Below are positions 38,528 through 46,994 of a stretch of 64,000 nt of DNA, piece after piece (position 1 is the stretch's first letter; the number at the start of each line of letters is the position of its first letter). Origin of the DNA: CAWGMT01 sp963823675 (GTDB lineage Bacteria; Planctomycetota; Planctomycetia; Isosphaerales; Isosphaeraceae); the NCBI GenBank assembly GCA_963823675.1, contig CAWGMT010000008.1:1529613-1593612 (forward strand), read 5' to 3'. The position numbers and the translations under genes were made by a program. Under the pieces are notes generated by a model. The model was not told the origin of the DNA. It did not search any database and worked only from the letters and a program-made list of their open reading frames with translations.

Positions 38528-39448
38528 TCATGGTCGCCACTCTCGTAGGGCCGATAGAATCTCGGCAGCGATATCGATCCCGGTAACGGACGCCAGCGCG
38601 CGCCAGCCCGGAACGGCGTTTACCTCGATCACGACCAGCCTTCCGCGATCGAGGTCATGAATCAGATCGACCCCGGCGATCTCGGCGCCAACGGCGCAGG
38701 CTGCGGCCAGGGCGAGCCGCTCGGCTTCCGGGTCAAGACGGCAACTTTCAGCTCGGCCGCCCAGCGACACATTGGCACGCCATTCACCGGCACTCGCGTG
38801 CCGGCGCATCACTCCCAGTACCGAGCCGCGGAGCACGAATACGCGCAGGTCATGGCCGGGATGCCGCACCACCCGCTGGAGATAGAGAATGGACCCGAGT
38901 CGTTCCAAGGCATGAAACGTCCTCCAGGCCAGTTCCTTGTCACCGATGCGCAAGAGACCCCGCCCCTCGGAACCGAAAAGGGGCTTCACCACGACATCGC
39001 CTCCCAGAACGTCGAAAGCGGCAAGCGCCTCGTTCGCGGACTGTCCGGTCCAGGTCGGTGGCACCGGCAGACCGGCTTCCTCGACCAGGGCTAGCGTCAA
39101 GTACTTGTCGACCGCCGCCTCCACGGCCCGTGGCGGGTTCAGGACCGGAACGCCGAGCGCCGCCAGCCGATGAAGAGCATCCATCCTAAAGACGACCTGT
39201 TCCAAACTGCCCGGCGGCATCATCCGCACCAGGACACCGTCCATCGCGGTCAGGTCCAAACCGCCCGACTCGATCCGCGCAGGCATTCGATCGGGAAGCA
39301 TTGCGAGCAGCGGTCCACCCAGCCCGACCGACGCCGTAACTTGGGGAAAGGGAACTGCGTGCAAGACGACGCCGAGCTGGCTCGCGGCGCGCTTGAGGTC
39401 GGCAACATGCCAGCCCATACCGGAGACGAGAGCGACCAGCGTCGTCAT
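38528..39448 (-). CDS. RimK-like ATP-grasp glutamate ligase (MptN-like)
   Basis: 306 residues, intact. VDKYLTLALVEEAGLPVPPT, VVVKPLFGSEGRGLLRI, YLQRVVRHPGHDLRVFVL and GVDLIHDLDRGRLVVIEV then NAVPGW are the ATP-grasp elements. RimK relatives add glutamate to coenzymes such as tetrahydrosarcinapterin (MptN); the context fits that role. The start ATG is 10 residues before the first strand. Confidence 0.82.
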   Translation of the reverse strand: MTTLVALVSGMGWHVADLKRAASQLGVVLHAVPFPQVTASVGLGGPLLAMLPDRMPARIESGGLDLTAMDGVLVRMMPPGSLEQVVFRMDALHRLAALGVPVLNPPRAVEAAVDKYLTLALVEEAGLPVPPTWTGQSANEALAAFDVLGGDVVVKPLFGSEGRGLLRIGDKELAWRTFHALERLGSILYLQRVVRHPGHDLRVFVLRGSVLGVMRRHASAGEWRANVSLGGRAESCRLDPEAERLALAAACAVGAEIAGVDLIHDLDRGRLVVIEVNAVPGWRALASVTGIDIAAEILSALREWRP

Positions 39449-39533
39449 GCGAGTGATTCAAGATTCCCGATAGGAAAACTTCAGATTCCAGACGCTGACA
39501 TCAGAGCGCGGCCGGGCCGCAGCCGCCGCATTA

Positions 39534-39627
39534 GTTTAACTCGGAGCCAACGGCGACGGCGACCATTCAGACTGGAGCAGTGATCGCTGGAGTAGTGAAC
39601 GCCGTCGCCGTTGGCTCCGGGTTAAAC
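39534..39627. repeat. 94-bp inverted-repeat element
   Basis: 28-bp arms (39534-39561 and 39600-39627) match at 27 of 28 positions, from GTTTAAC outward ends to the CGGCGACGGCG core, around a 38-bp centre. MITE- or large-hairpin-like; lies between the RimK-like gene and mch. Confidence 0.9.
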
Positions 39628-39679
39628 TTGCGCAGGGCGCGACGATTCTGCGCGTTCGTAGAACGCAATCGGAGCATAG

Positions 39680-40630
39680 TCAATCGTTGAACGAGCGCCC
39701 CAAGACATCGTGGTTAACCTGTCCAAATGCATGGACCTTGCCGGTGTCGATGTTCTGGAATACAACCTCCGCCGGGCTGAACAATTGGGGATCGACCGCA
39801 TAAAAGTCGTGATTGTAACGAGCGAAGATCGAGGCAAATGGCTCGCCAAAATCGCGCGATCCCGACGAGGGAACGTGAGGACCGGTCACTTCCAGGCTGG
39901 CATCGTCGCCGGTCACGGCCAGGACCACTCGCGCACCGTAGAGAACGGCATCATTCGTTCGCCCGATCGCGGCCAGGTCGTTGGCGGCGACCGGCGGCAA
40001 GGGAGCCGTGCCCTGCGCCGAGACGATCCGGGGCAGGTCGAATTTCAGTTCGGCCAGCTTGTGCAACGCCGTCTCGATCGAGCGAGCCGCGATTTGAACT
40101 CCGCCAGCCAGGCTGGCTGTCGGCGCGACCAGCAGAGTGACCTTGGCGGGCTCGACGCGACAGGCCTCGGCGATCCTGGCGATGATCGCCGGCGTCGGCG
40201 GCTTGCGGCTTTCCAGAATGCCCACGACCGCATCGGCCGACTCGCGAAATCCGATCACGTCATAAATGGCCTCGCCACCGGCGACGGCACGCATCGGGCC
40301 CGAACCCATCGCGAAGAACTTGCCGTCCTTGAGCGCCCAGCCGGCATACTGGCTGGCCAAGCACGCACGAACCGGATGGTCGGTGACGACCTGAATCAGC
40401 GGGATGGCTTGCTTGCCGACCTCGCCCGAGACAATCGACACCTGCGCCAGGTCTCCCAGACAGACGCGGGCAAGATCGAGCCCCGCCAGCAGTCCGCCCC
40501 GAGAATCGATCCCGCAATCGACATAGCGTCCGCCGCCATCGACCGGATGAACGGCGACTCGCCGTTCCTCGGCGTGGGCCAGGAGCGCCTCGACAACCCA
40601 GAGAGCGCGACGGTTTAGCGACATCGTCAT
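39680..40630 (-). CDS. mch: Methenyl-H4MPT cyclohydrolase
   Basis: 316 residues from ATG 40630 (MTMSLNRRALWVVEAL). Conserved Mch stretches: GIDSRGGLLAGLDLARVCLG, ASQYAGWALKDGKFFAMGSG, VTLLVAPTASLAGGVQIAAR, HDFYAVDPQLFSPAEV and HAFGQVNHDVLGRSF. It hydrolyses 5,10-methenyl-H4MPT to 5-formyl-H4MPT in the H4MPT C1 pathway (formaldehyde oxidation or its reverse). Length is that of the family. Intact. Confidence 0.95.
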   Translation of the reverse strand: MTMSLNRRALWVVEALLAHAEERRVAVHPVDGGGRYVDCGIDSRGGLLAGLDLARVCLGDLAQVSIVSGEVGKQAIPLIQVVTDHPVRACLASQYAGWALKDGKFFAMGSGPMRAVAGGEAIYDVIGFRESADAVVGILESRKPPTPAIIARIAEACRVEPAKVTLLVAPTASLAGGVQIAARSIETALHKLAELKFDLPRIVSAQGTAPLPPVAANDLAAIGRTNDAVLYGARVVLAVTGDDASLEVTGPHVPSSGSRDFGEPFASIFARYNHDFYAVDPQLFSPAEVVFQNIDTGKVHAFGQVNHDVLGRSFND

Positions 40631-40749
40631 TGTGCAATTCACTCCACCCACACTGGCCGGTTGGAATGTCATCCGGAACTCGAACGGCGAGGGGTGTATT
40701 GTATCGCCCTGCGGTGCGGGAAGATATCTTCTCCATGATTGGTGCACCA

Positions 40750-41802
40750 TCAGCCGGCATCTGGCCGTGGGTATCGGGTCAAGACGTCGCGCAGCCTGAT
40801 ATGGAAGGGCCCGAGCTTGCCGCCATAGTTGCCGGCGGTGATGAGCGCGATACCGGTCGGTTGCATCTCCAGCGCACGCAGCCCGGCGGCGGTTGCCCTT
40901 TCGACCACTTCGAGATTGAGCCCATCGATCACCATCTCGTAGGCACAGCGAGCGTCAGGCGGCATCTCGGTCGCGACGACACCGCGGAGGGTTGGTGCAA
41001 AGGCCGTGTTGGTGCTGGCTGGCAGGTTTTTGTACTTGCTGCCGACCTTCGACCCGGAACGCGCGATACCGCCTGGGAACGGCAGGATGACATCCCCGGA
41101 GCGGCGCATCGCAGCAACGGCCGACTCGGCGGCCGCGAGCGTCGCCGCCGGCGCGGTTCCCATCACGATGATATTGCCGCCGGCTACTCCCTTGACCGTG
41201 CCGAAGGTCTCTTCGCAGAGGAACTCCCCGTCCATCACCGGAATGCGCCAGTACCGCCGGCCGCCGATCCGCTTGGAAATCTGCCAGCCGTCGCCGAAAT
41301 ACCGGAGCCTGCCACCCACGCTGATGGTCTTCTCTCCCGGCGGCAGCCCGTTGTAACAGGCAGTGGTCGGGCACGTCATTACGCACTGGCCGACCCGATT
41401 GGCGATCGCTTTCTCGAGTGCGTCGCGACTGAATGCAAAGACGAGAATGCTCAAACCAGGGCGGCCATCGGGGGTTTCCTCCGGTGCGAGCTGGCGCTCG
41501 ATGCCGGCCTCGGCATCGCAGGCGATCACGCTCGTGGCGTAGCCGGTCATCGTCTGTGCGGCGATATTAGCCCAGTTGAGTGAATCGGCCGTCACGATCA
41601 CCCGCGCGGCCGTCATCGGGAATGCCTCGGCAAACGAATCCGCGATCACGAACACACTTACCCTCACTGATCCCACACCCCTGCCTGCTGGTCCGGCCGG
41701 GGATGAGGATAAAGGTTTCGGGCATGCGAGCTCCACCAGCATAACGTTATCGGCAGGACCGCGACGGCCCAGCCATTTCGGGAGGGAAAAATCCAGGTTC
41801 AT
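40750..41802 (-). CDS. fhcD: Formylmethanofuran:H4MPT formyltransferase
   Basis: Conserved similarity starts near residue 53 (DSFAEAFPMTAARVIVTADS), so the true start is probably a GTG near 41660 and not the ATG at 41802. TGYATSVIACDAEAGIER, TACYNGLPPGEKTISVGGRL, GDGWQISKRIGGRRYWRIPV and MDGEFLCEETFGTVKGVAGG are Ftr/FhcD blocks. It moves the formyl group between methanofuran and H4MPT. It sits downstream of the SGNH gene and upstream of mch on the same strand. The fhcA, fhcB and fhcC subunit genes are not in the window. Confidence 0.93.
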   Translation of the reverse strand: MNLDFSLPKWLGRRGPADNVMLVELACPKPLSSSPAGPAGRGVGSVRVSVFVIADSFAEAFPMTAARVIVTADSLNWANIAAQTMTGYATSVIACDAEAGIERQLAPEETPDGRPGLSILVFAFSRDALEKAIANRVGQCVMTCPTTACYNGLPPGEKTISVGGRLRYFGDGWQISKRIGGRRYWRIPVMDGEFLCEETFGTVKGVAGGNIIVMGTAPAATLAAAESAVAAMRRSGDVILPFPGGIARSGSKVGSKYKNLPASTNTAFAPTLRGVVATEMPPDARCAYEMVIDGLNLEVVERATAAGLRALEMQPTGIALITAGNYGGKLGPFHIRLRDVLTRYPRPDAG

Positions 41803-41803
41803 C

Positions 41804-43053
41804 TTACCGTTTCGCGGCCGGCTTCACTAGCGATTCTTTCGGGTTTGACTCGCCGGGAGGTGATCGGCGCAATACCTCGATCACGTCCTCGACGATCGCC
41901 GCGGCAATTCGCACGTTCGCCGATTCGGTCGTGTGGCAATAGTCAATGAAGACCAGGTTGTGCGCGTCGCCGAAGGTCCCGCTGAGATCCCGAAACGCCG
42001 GGTCGGATCGCAGCGTGCTCGACGTGCTGATTTTGCTATGGACCTCGCGAAACATCGGCTCCGCCCAGGCATACCGCGCGGCCTCCTCCTGTTCGACGGG
42101 AACCAGGATCGCCTTGGTGAAGACATCGGGCTGCCAGTACAACAAAGGCCGGAAGCCGAAAGATCGGCCGAGAACCTCGACGAAACCGATATTCGCCTGG
42201 TAACAGTGGACAACTGCAAGGGCGAGCTCCCGAATCGCTTCCGGCGACGATGCCGGCCCGGCCGCGGCCACCTCGCCGGCTAGCCGGCGACGGACTGCCT
42301 GAGCGAACCGATACGAGCCGGATTCCTTGAGCAGTCTGGCACTCAACGATCCGGCGAGGCGCAGCGGCGATTGCGACAGGTTGAACTCGGTGCGCCGGTG
42401 AGTCTCATTGGTCAACAGTCCCGCGGCTCCTTCGAGCAGGGCAGAGGTCGTGTCATTGAATCCGTCGTAGAACACCACGACGTCGGGACGGTATCCCGCT
42501 TGCAGCTCGCGGAAAAGCGCCACGCATTCCTGGGTGCTCACATAGCCAAGCTCGGCAAGATTCTTGAGCTCGACGCGCCATCCTCGCTCGTACAGCGTGC
42601 GCGCACGAGCGACGGGATCGACTGAAGGTCGCGCGCGCCAAAACCCCAGAGCGACGACCCTCCGAGCATGAGAAGCTTGATTTCGCTGCGCCCTCGCCCG
42701 GAGTCGTCGCCGCTCTGCGCCGGCGGCTGCCACGTGGTGCGCAATCCATCGGGGCCGACGGTGATCGTCTGGCCCCGGAAGGGCTTCTGGCGGAAATAGA
42801 CGTACGGCTGCCAGCGATCTTCGATCAGCTCCAGCTCGCGATAGTGCTGGATCGGCCAGGTGGCGCCACCATAACCCTCGCTGAGGACGCGGCGATCGGG
42901 CCGTTGCTCGTTCCCCAGCCGGTCTTTGAGACCAAAAGCAAGCCGAAAGCCGGCCTCGGTCAAAAGCAAGAGGACCACGGTGATTCCCACGATTGACCAG
43001 CCGGTGCGGAGGAAAAGGACTGACCTCCGGAGGCGCAGAAACGTGCTTCCCAT
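41804..43053 (-). pseudogene. SGNH-hydrolase-like membrane-anchored protein, frameshifted
   Basis: From ATG 43053: a membrane helix (WSIVGITVVLLLLTEAGFRL), then LLMLGGSSLWGFGARD (GDS-type Ser block). Near 42605 one base seems missing; the other frame continues TLYERGWRVELKNLAELGYV, VVFYDGFNDTTS (block III, GxND) and DYCHTTESANVRIA with the His. All catalytic blocks exist but in two frames. Related membrane SGNH proteins act on surface polysaccharides; the substrate is unknown. It ends 2 bp before the fhcD ORF start and may overlap its promoter. Confidence 0.75.
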
Positions 43054-43175
43054 GGGCGGACTCGATGCGGATGCGTAAAATGAGCGTCGGAGCGAACGGA
43101 TGGCGCACAGGACGAATCTACGCCACCAACCGTTTCTCTCACCAGCCCCCGGGCCATTACCTTTCAGGTTCTGAA

Positions 43176-43952
43176 GTGACAGCCGACAGTCAAAGAGCAG
43201 CCGAATTAATGGGGTGCCGAGCCGCCGTGCTGGGCTCGACGTCGGGGATCGGCCGGGCTGTTGCCCTGAGCTTGGCCGACGCCGGCGCCGACGTCATCAT
43301 TCACGGCCGGTCGTCGCGTGATGCCGCCTTTGCCGTCGCCGACGCGGTCCGACAACGCGGTCGTCGCTCCAACGTACTCGTGGCCGACCTCGCCGACCGC
43401 GCGGCCGGCGATCGTCTTGTCGAGGAGGCATGGAACCTCTGGGGCGGGCTGGATGCCTGGCTCCATCTTGCCGGCGCCGATACGTTGACCGGCGAATCCG
43501 CCAAGCTCTCATTCGAGGCCAAGCTCGATCTGCTCTGGTCGGTCGATGTGGCCGCCACGATCCGGCTCTGCCGCGCGGTCGGCCGGCGGATGCAAGCCCA
43601 GGGAGGCGGGGCCATCGTCACCATGGGCTGGGACCAGGCTGAAACAGGAATGGCGGGTGATTCGGGCGAGCTATTCTCGGCCACCAAGGGAGCGATCCTG
43701 GCGTTTACCCGCAGTCTGGCCCTGAGCCTCGCTCCCACGGTCCGCGTCAACGCTCTTGCCCCCGGCTGGATCAAGACCGACTGGGGCCAGACCGCTTCAC
43801 AAGCCTGGCAAGACCGCGTGCTACGCGAAACCCCTTTGCGCCGCTGGGGCACACCGGAGGATGTCGCCCGCGTCGCCCGCTTCCTGGTCGGTCCGGACTC
43901 CGAATTCGTGACCGGACAGGTCGTCCGGATCAATGGAGGAGCCGTGCGGTAA
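43176..43952 (+). CDS. Short-chain dehydrogenase/reductase-like protein lacking the catalytic Tyr
   Basis: About 258 residues from GTG 43176 (ATG 43209 is the alternative). AAVLGSTSGIGRAVALSLA is the Rossmann glycine loop; LHLAGADTL stands for the NNAG region; GGGAIVTMGW and RVNALAPGWIKTDWG are typical. The active site YxxxK reads FSATK (Phe for Tyr), so classical SDR chemistry is unlikely. It is followed after 1 bp by the DHPS-like gene, forming the rightward H4MPT operon. Confidence 0.8.
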   Translation: MTADSQRAAELMGCRAAVLGSTSGIGRAVALSLADAGADVIIHGRSSRDAAFAVADAVRQRGRRSNVLVADLADRAAGDRLVEEAWNLWGGLDAWLHLAGADTLTGESAKLSFEAKLDLLWSVDVAATIRLCRAVGRRMQAQGGGAIVTMGWDQAETGMAGDSGELFSATKGAILAFTRSLALSLAPTVRVNALAPGWIKTDWGQTASQAWQDRVLRETPLRRWGTPEDVARVARFLVGPDSEFVTGQVVRINGGAVR

Positions 43953-43953
43953 G

Positions 43954-45396
43954 ATGACCATCCGACCACCCCCGCGCATCCTCTTCGTCACCGGCCGTCT
44001 GGCCGAATTTGCCCTGCGGCAAGTTCTGGACGACCTGGCACCGCAAGCCGGTTTCCAGGCCGAGATTGCCGTCTTGCCGATCTCGGTCGCCGCGCTCATG
44101 ACGCCCAGATGGGTCGCGCGCCATATCGAAGTTCCCGACGGGGTCGAGCGCGTGATTTTACCTGGTTACTGCCATGGCGATCCGGCGCCAATCATCGAGA
44201 AGACAAGGGGCGTTCCGGTCGAGTCGGGCCCGGAGGACCTCCGCGACTTGCCCCGCCACTTCGGCCAGTCTCAGGACCGCTTGGCTGGCTACGGTGGTTA
44301 TTTGATCGAGATCCTGGCCGAGATCAACCATGTGCCGCGCCTCGATCGAGCTGAGCTCATCCGCCAGGCCGAGCATTTCGCGTCCGAAGGGGCTGACGTC
44401 ATCGACCTTGGGTGCGACCCAGGCGCCCCGTGGCCGGGCATTGGCGATGCCGTGGCTGCGCTCCGCGACCGGGGCCTGCGGGTCTCGATCGATAGCTTCG
44501 ATCCGGCGGAAGTTGCGCAGGCCGTCGCGGCGGGTGCGGAGCTCGCGCTCAGCGTCAACGCCACCAATCGCGGCCAGGCCGCCGATTGGGGGGCGGAGGT
44601 CGTCGCGATCCCGGATCGACCGGGTTCGCTCGATGGGCTCGATCAGACCGTAGAATTCCTGGCCGGCAAGAACGTCCCGTTTCGCATCGATCCGATCATC
44701 GAGCCGATCGGCTTTGGCTTTGCGGCCTCGCTCGGCCGTTTTCTCGAGGTCCGCCGCCGTTATCCCCAGGCGGCCGTTCTGATGGGCGTGGGTAATCTGA
44801 CCGAGCTGACCGACGTCGATTCGGCGGGAGTCAACACCATCCTGGCCGGTTTCTGCGCCGAGTTGAACATAGAGAGCGTGCTGACGACGGCCGTCATCAA
44901 CTGGGCGCGGTCGTCGGTGCGGGAGCTCGACCTGGCGCGCCGCCTGGTCCATCATGCTGTCAGTTGCCGCACATTGCCCAAGCACGTCGAGCCCCGTCTC
45001 GTGGCGCTGCGCGACCCGAGAGTCGTCGATTTCGGGGCCGGCAATCTGGCCGAGCTCCAGCAGCGGATTCGCGATTCGAACTGGCGAATCTTCGCCGAGG
45101 GCGGCCGGATTTACGCGCTCAACAACACCCGGTTCGTGCACGACACCGATCCTTTCGTGCTCTTCGACAAGCTGGGCGTATCGGAGCCGTCGCACGCGTT
45201 TTATCTCGGCTACGAGATGATGAAGGCGAAAACCGCCTTGACTCTGCACAAGTCGTATCGCCAGGATCAAGCTCTGGAGTGGGGCTTCCTGACCGAGCCC
45301 GAGACCAGTCACCGCGCGCGTCCGGGCAAGCCCGCCCCGCCGGGGAGCGATGAACCGGAAAGCGACGCCGACAAGACCGGAAAAGAAGGAAGCTAG
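43954..45396 (+). CDS. Dihydropteroate-synthase-like protein of the H4MPT cluster
   Basis: 480 residues from ATG 43954; the upstream in-frame ATG lies inside the SDR gene. An N-terminal domain (RILFVTGRLAEFALRQVLDD) precedes a DHPS-like barrel: HFASEGADVIDLGCDPGAPW, LRVSIDSFDPAEVAQA, VNATNRGQ, FRIDPIIEPIGFGFAAS and VLMGVGNLTELTDVDSAGVN. Known as the DHPS-related protein of methylotroph and archaeal H4MPT gene sets. It probably handles a pterin or aminobenzoate intermediate. Intact. Confidence 0.85.
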   Translation: MTIRPPPRILFVTGRLAEFALRQVLDDLAPQAGFQAEIAVLPISVAALMTPRWVARHIEVPDGVERVILPGYCHGDPAPIIEKTRGVPVESGPEDLRDLPRHFGQSQDRLAGYGGYLIEILAEINHVPRLDRAELIRQAEHFASEGADVIDLGCDPGAPWPGIGDAVAALRDRGLRVSIDSFDPAEVAQAVAAGAELALSVNATNRGQAADWGAEVVAIPDRPGSLDGLDQTVEFLAGKNVPFRIDPIIEPIGFGFAASLGRFLEVRRRYPQAAVLMGVGNLTELTDVDSAGVNTILAGFCAELNIESVLTTAVINWARSSVRELDLARRLVHHAVSCRTLPKHVEPRLVALRDPRVVDFGAGNLAELQQRIRDSNWRIFAEGGRIYALNNTRFVHDTDPFVLFDKLGVSEPSHAFYLGYEMMKAKTALTLHKSYRQDQALEWGFLTEPETSHRARPGKPAPPGSDEPESDADKTGKEGS

Positions 45397-45411
45397 AGAC
45401 GAGGCGCGCAC

Positions 45412-46023
45412 GTGATTCTCGAAGGCATTGTGACCACCCTGAGCCTCGACGGGGCGCTCAACATCGCACCGATGGGGCCGCACGTCGAACCCGATCTTGG
45501 CCTGGCTCGCTTTGTTCTGCGGCCGTTTCGCACCTCGACCACCTATCAGAACCTCAGATCGCGCGGCGAGGGCGTCTTCCACGTCACCGACGACGTGCTG
45601 CTCCTGGCCCAAACCGCCATCGGCGTCGCCCCGCAGCCCCCGCCCCGAACGGGACCGGCCGCCGTCGTGCACGGACAGATTCTGCTCGACGCCTGCCGCT
45701 ATCATGAATTTCGGGTCGTCGAGCTCGACGAGCGCGAGGACCGGGCGACCATCGCCGTCGAAACGGTCGCGCAGGGACGGTTGCGCGATTTCTTCGGTTT
45801 CAACCGCGCCAAGCACGCGGTCGTCGAGGCCGCGATTCTGGCGACCCGAACCAACTGGCTGCCCCTGGATGAGATCCTCGATGAGTTTCGCAAGCTCGCA
45901 GTCCCGGTCGACAAAACCGGCGGTCCCCGCGAGCGCGCGGCCTTCACCCTCTTGCACCGGCACGTTCGCCAGGCTGCATCACGATGCGGCCTCGACCCGG
46001 ATCCAAGCCGATCACCGACATGA
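45412..46023 (+). CDS. DUF447 protein of the H4MPT cluster
   Basis: 203 residues from GTG 45412, with GAGG seven bases upstream. MILEGIVTTLSLDGALNIAP, MGPHVEPD, LRPFRTSTTYQNLRSRGEGV and FFGFNRAKHAVVEAAILATR match DUF447, which has a split-barrel flavin-binding fold and recurs in H4MPT clusters. Its TGA overlaps the ATG of mptG (ATGA at 46020-46023). Confidence 0.88.
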   Translation: MILEGIVTTLSLDGALNIAPMGPHVEPDLGLARFVLRPFRTSTTYQNLRSRGEGVFHVTDDVLLLAQTAIGVAPQPPPRTGPAAVVHGQILLDACRYHEFRVVELDEREDRATIAVETVAQGRLRDFFGFNRAKHAVVEAAILATRTNWLPLDEILDEFRKLAVPVDKTGGPRERAAFTLLHRHVRQAASRCGLDPDPSRSPT

Positions 46024-46994
46024 CGCCGCCCCGTCTGAGAATTCGAACTCCCAGCCGCTTGCACTTCGGCCTTCTAGGCTGGAGCCCCGAGGCAACCCGC
46101 CAGTTCGGCGGCATCGGGTTGATGGTGGAATCGCCGGGTCTCGAGCTTGTCGCGGAACCCGCGGCAGCATGGACCGTGGAGGGTCCACTGGCGCCACGCG
46201 TCCGGCGGGTTGTCGATCAGTTGCGCCTCCGCGAGCGCGCAGAAGGATTCGTCCTGACACCGGCTCGAATCTCCGTCCAATCCGCGCCGGTTGAGCATGT
46301 GGGGTTGGGCACCGGCACTCAGCTCAGCCTGGCCGTGGCTTGCGTCCTGTTGAATCTCGCCGGCGTCACGGACCCTTCTCTCGAGCTCCTTGCCCGTCTC
46401 ACCGGCCGCGGGTCTCGCTCGGGGATTGGCCTGCACGGCTTCGGCCGGGGTGGGCTGATCGTCAACGGCGGGCGGAACCGGGAAACCAGCATCCCCCCCC
46501 TGCTCTGCCGGGTCCCCTTTCCGGAAGACTGGTCGGTTCTCATCGTCCAGCCGCCCGGTACCTGGGGCCTGCACGGGCCGGACGAAGTTCGGGCTTTCGC
46601 TTCACTGCCGCCGATCGCCCCGGAAGTCACCAACTGGCTCTGCCGCCTCGTCCTGCTGGGAATCCTCCCCGCGGTACTCGAGCGCGACGTGACGGCCTTC
46701 GGCGCGGCCGTGAGCGAGCTCCAGGCGCGGGTCGGCGCCTGCTTCGCGCCCGTGCAAGGAGGCCGTTACGCCGCGCCCCAGGCAAGTGCGATTGTGGCCG
46801 AGCTGACAAGTCTGGGCTTCGTTGGGATCGGCCAGAGCTCGTGGGGGCCGACCCTCTTTGGCTTCGCTTCGGCCTCGCAAGTCGATCTCGGCATGGCGGT
46901 CGAATGCCTCCGTCAACGAATCGGGTTGGATGAGTCGGCGGTATTCTGGACTCGAGCCGACAACCAGGGGGCCGTTGTCGTCGTCGAAGGTTAG
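46020..46994 (+). CDS. mptG: Beta-ribofuranosylaminobenzene 5'-phosphate synthase
   Basis: 324 residues from ATG 46020. RIRTPSRLHFGLLGWSPE, QFGGIGLMVE, HVGLGTGTQLSLAVACVL (GHMP-type glycine loop), GRGSRSGIGLHGFGRGGLIV and VGIGQSSWGPTLFGF are hallmarks. It condenses p-hydroxybenzoate or p-aminobenzoate with PRPP, the committed step of methanopterin synthesis. Last gene of the SDR-DHPS-DUF447-mptG run, which is overlapped or closely spaced throughout. Its stop overlaps that of the convergent GH130-type gene. Confidence 0.92.
   Translation: MTPPRLRIRTPSRLHFGLLGWSPEATRQFGGIGLMVESPGLELVAEPAAAWTVEGPLAPRVRRVVDQLRLRERAEGFVLTPARISVQSAPVEHVGLGTGTQLSLAVACVLLNLAGVTDPSLELLARLTGRGSRSGIGLHGFGRGGLIVNGGRNRETSIPPLLCRVPFPEDWSVLIVQPPGTWGLHGPDEVRAFASLPPIAPEVTNWLCRLVLLGILPAVLERDVTAFGAAVSELQARVGACFAPVQGGRYAAPQASAIVAELTSLGFVGIGQSSWGPTLFGFASASQVDLGMAVECLRQRIGLDESAVFWTRADNQGAVVVVEG

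Noticed and set aside
44158..45963. 601-codon open frame opposite the DHPS-like and DUF447 genes
   Set aside because: High GC keeps antisense frames open; no domain pattern, and the sense genes are well supported.
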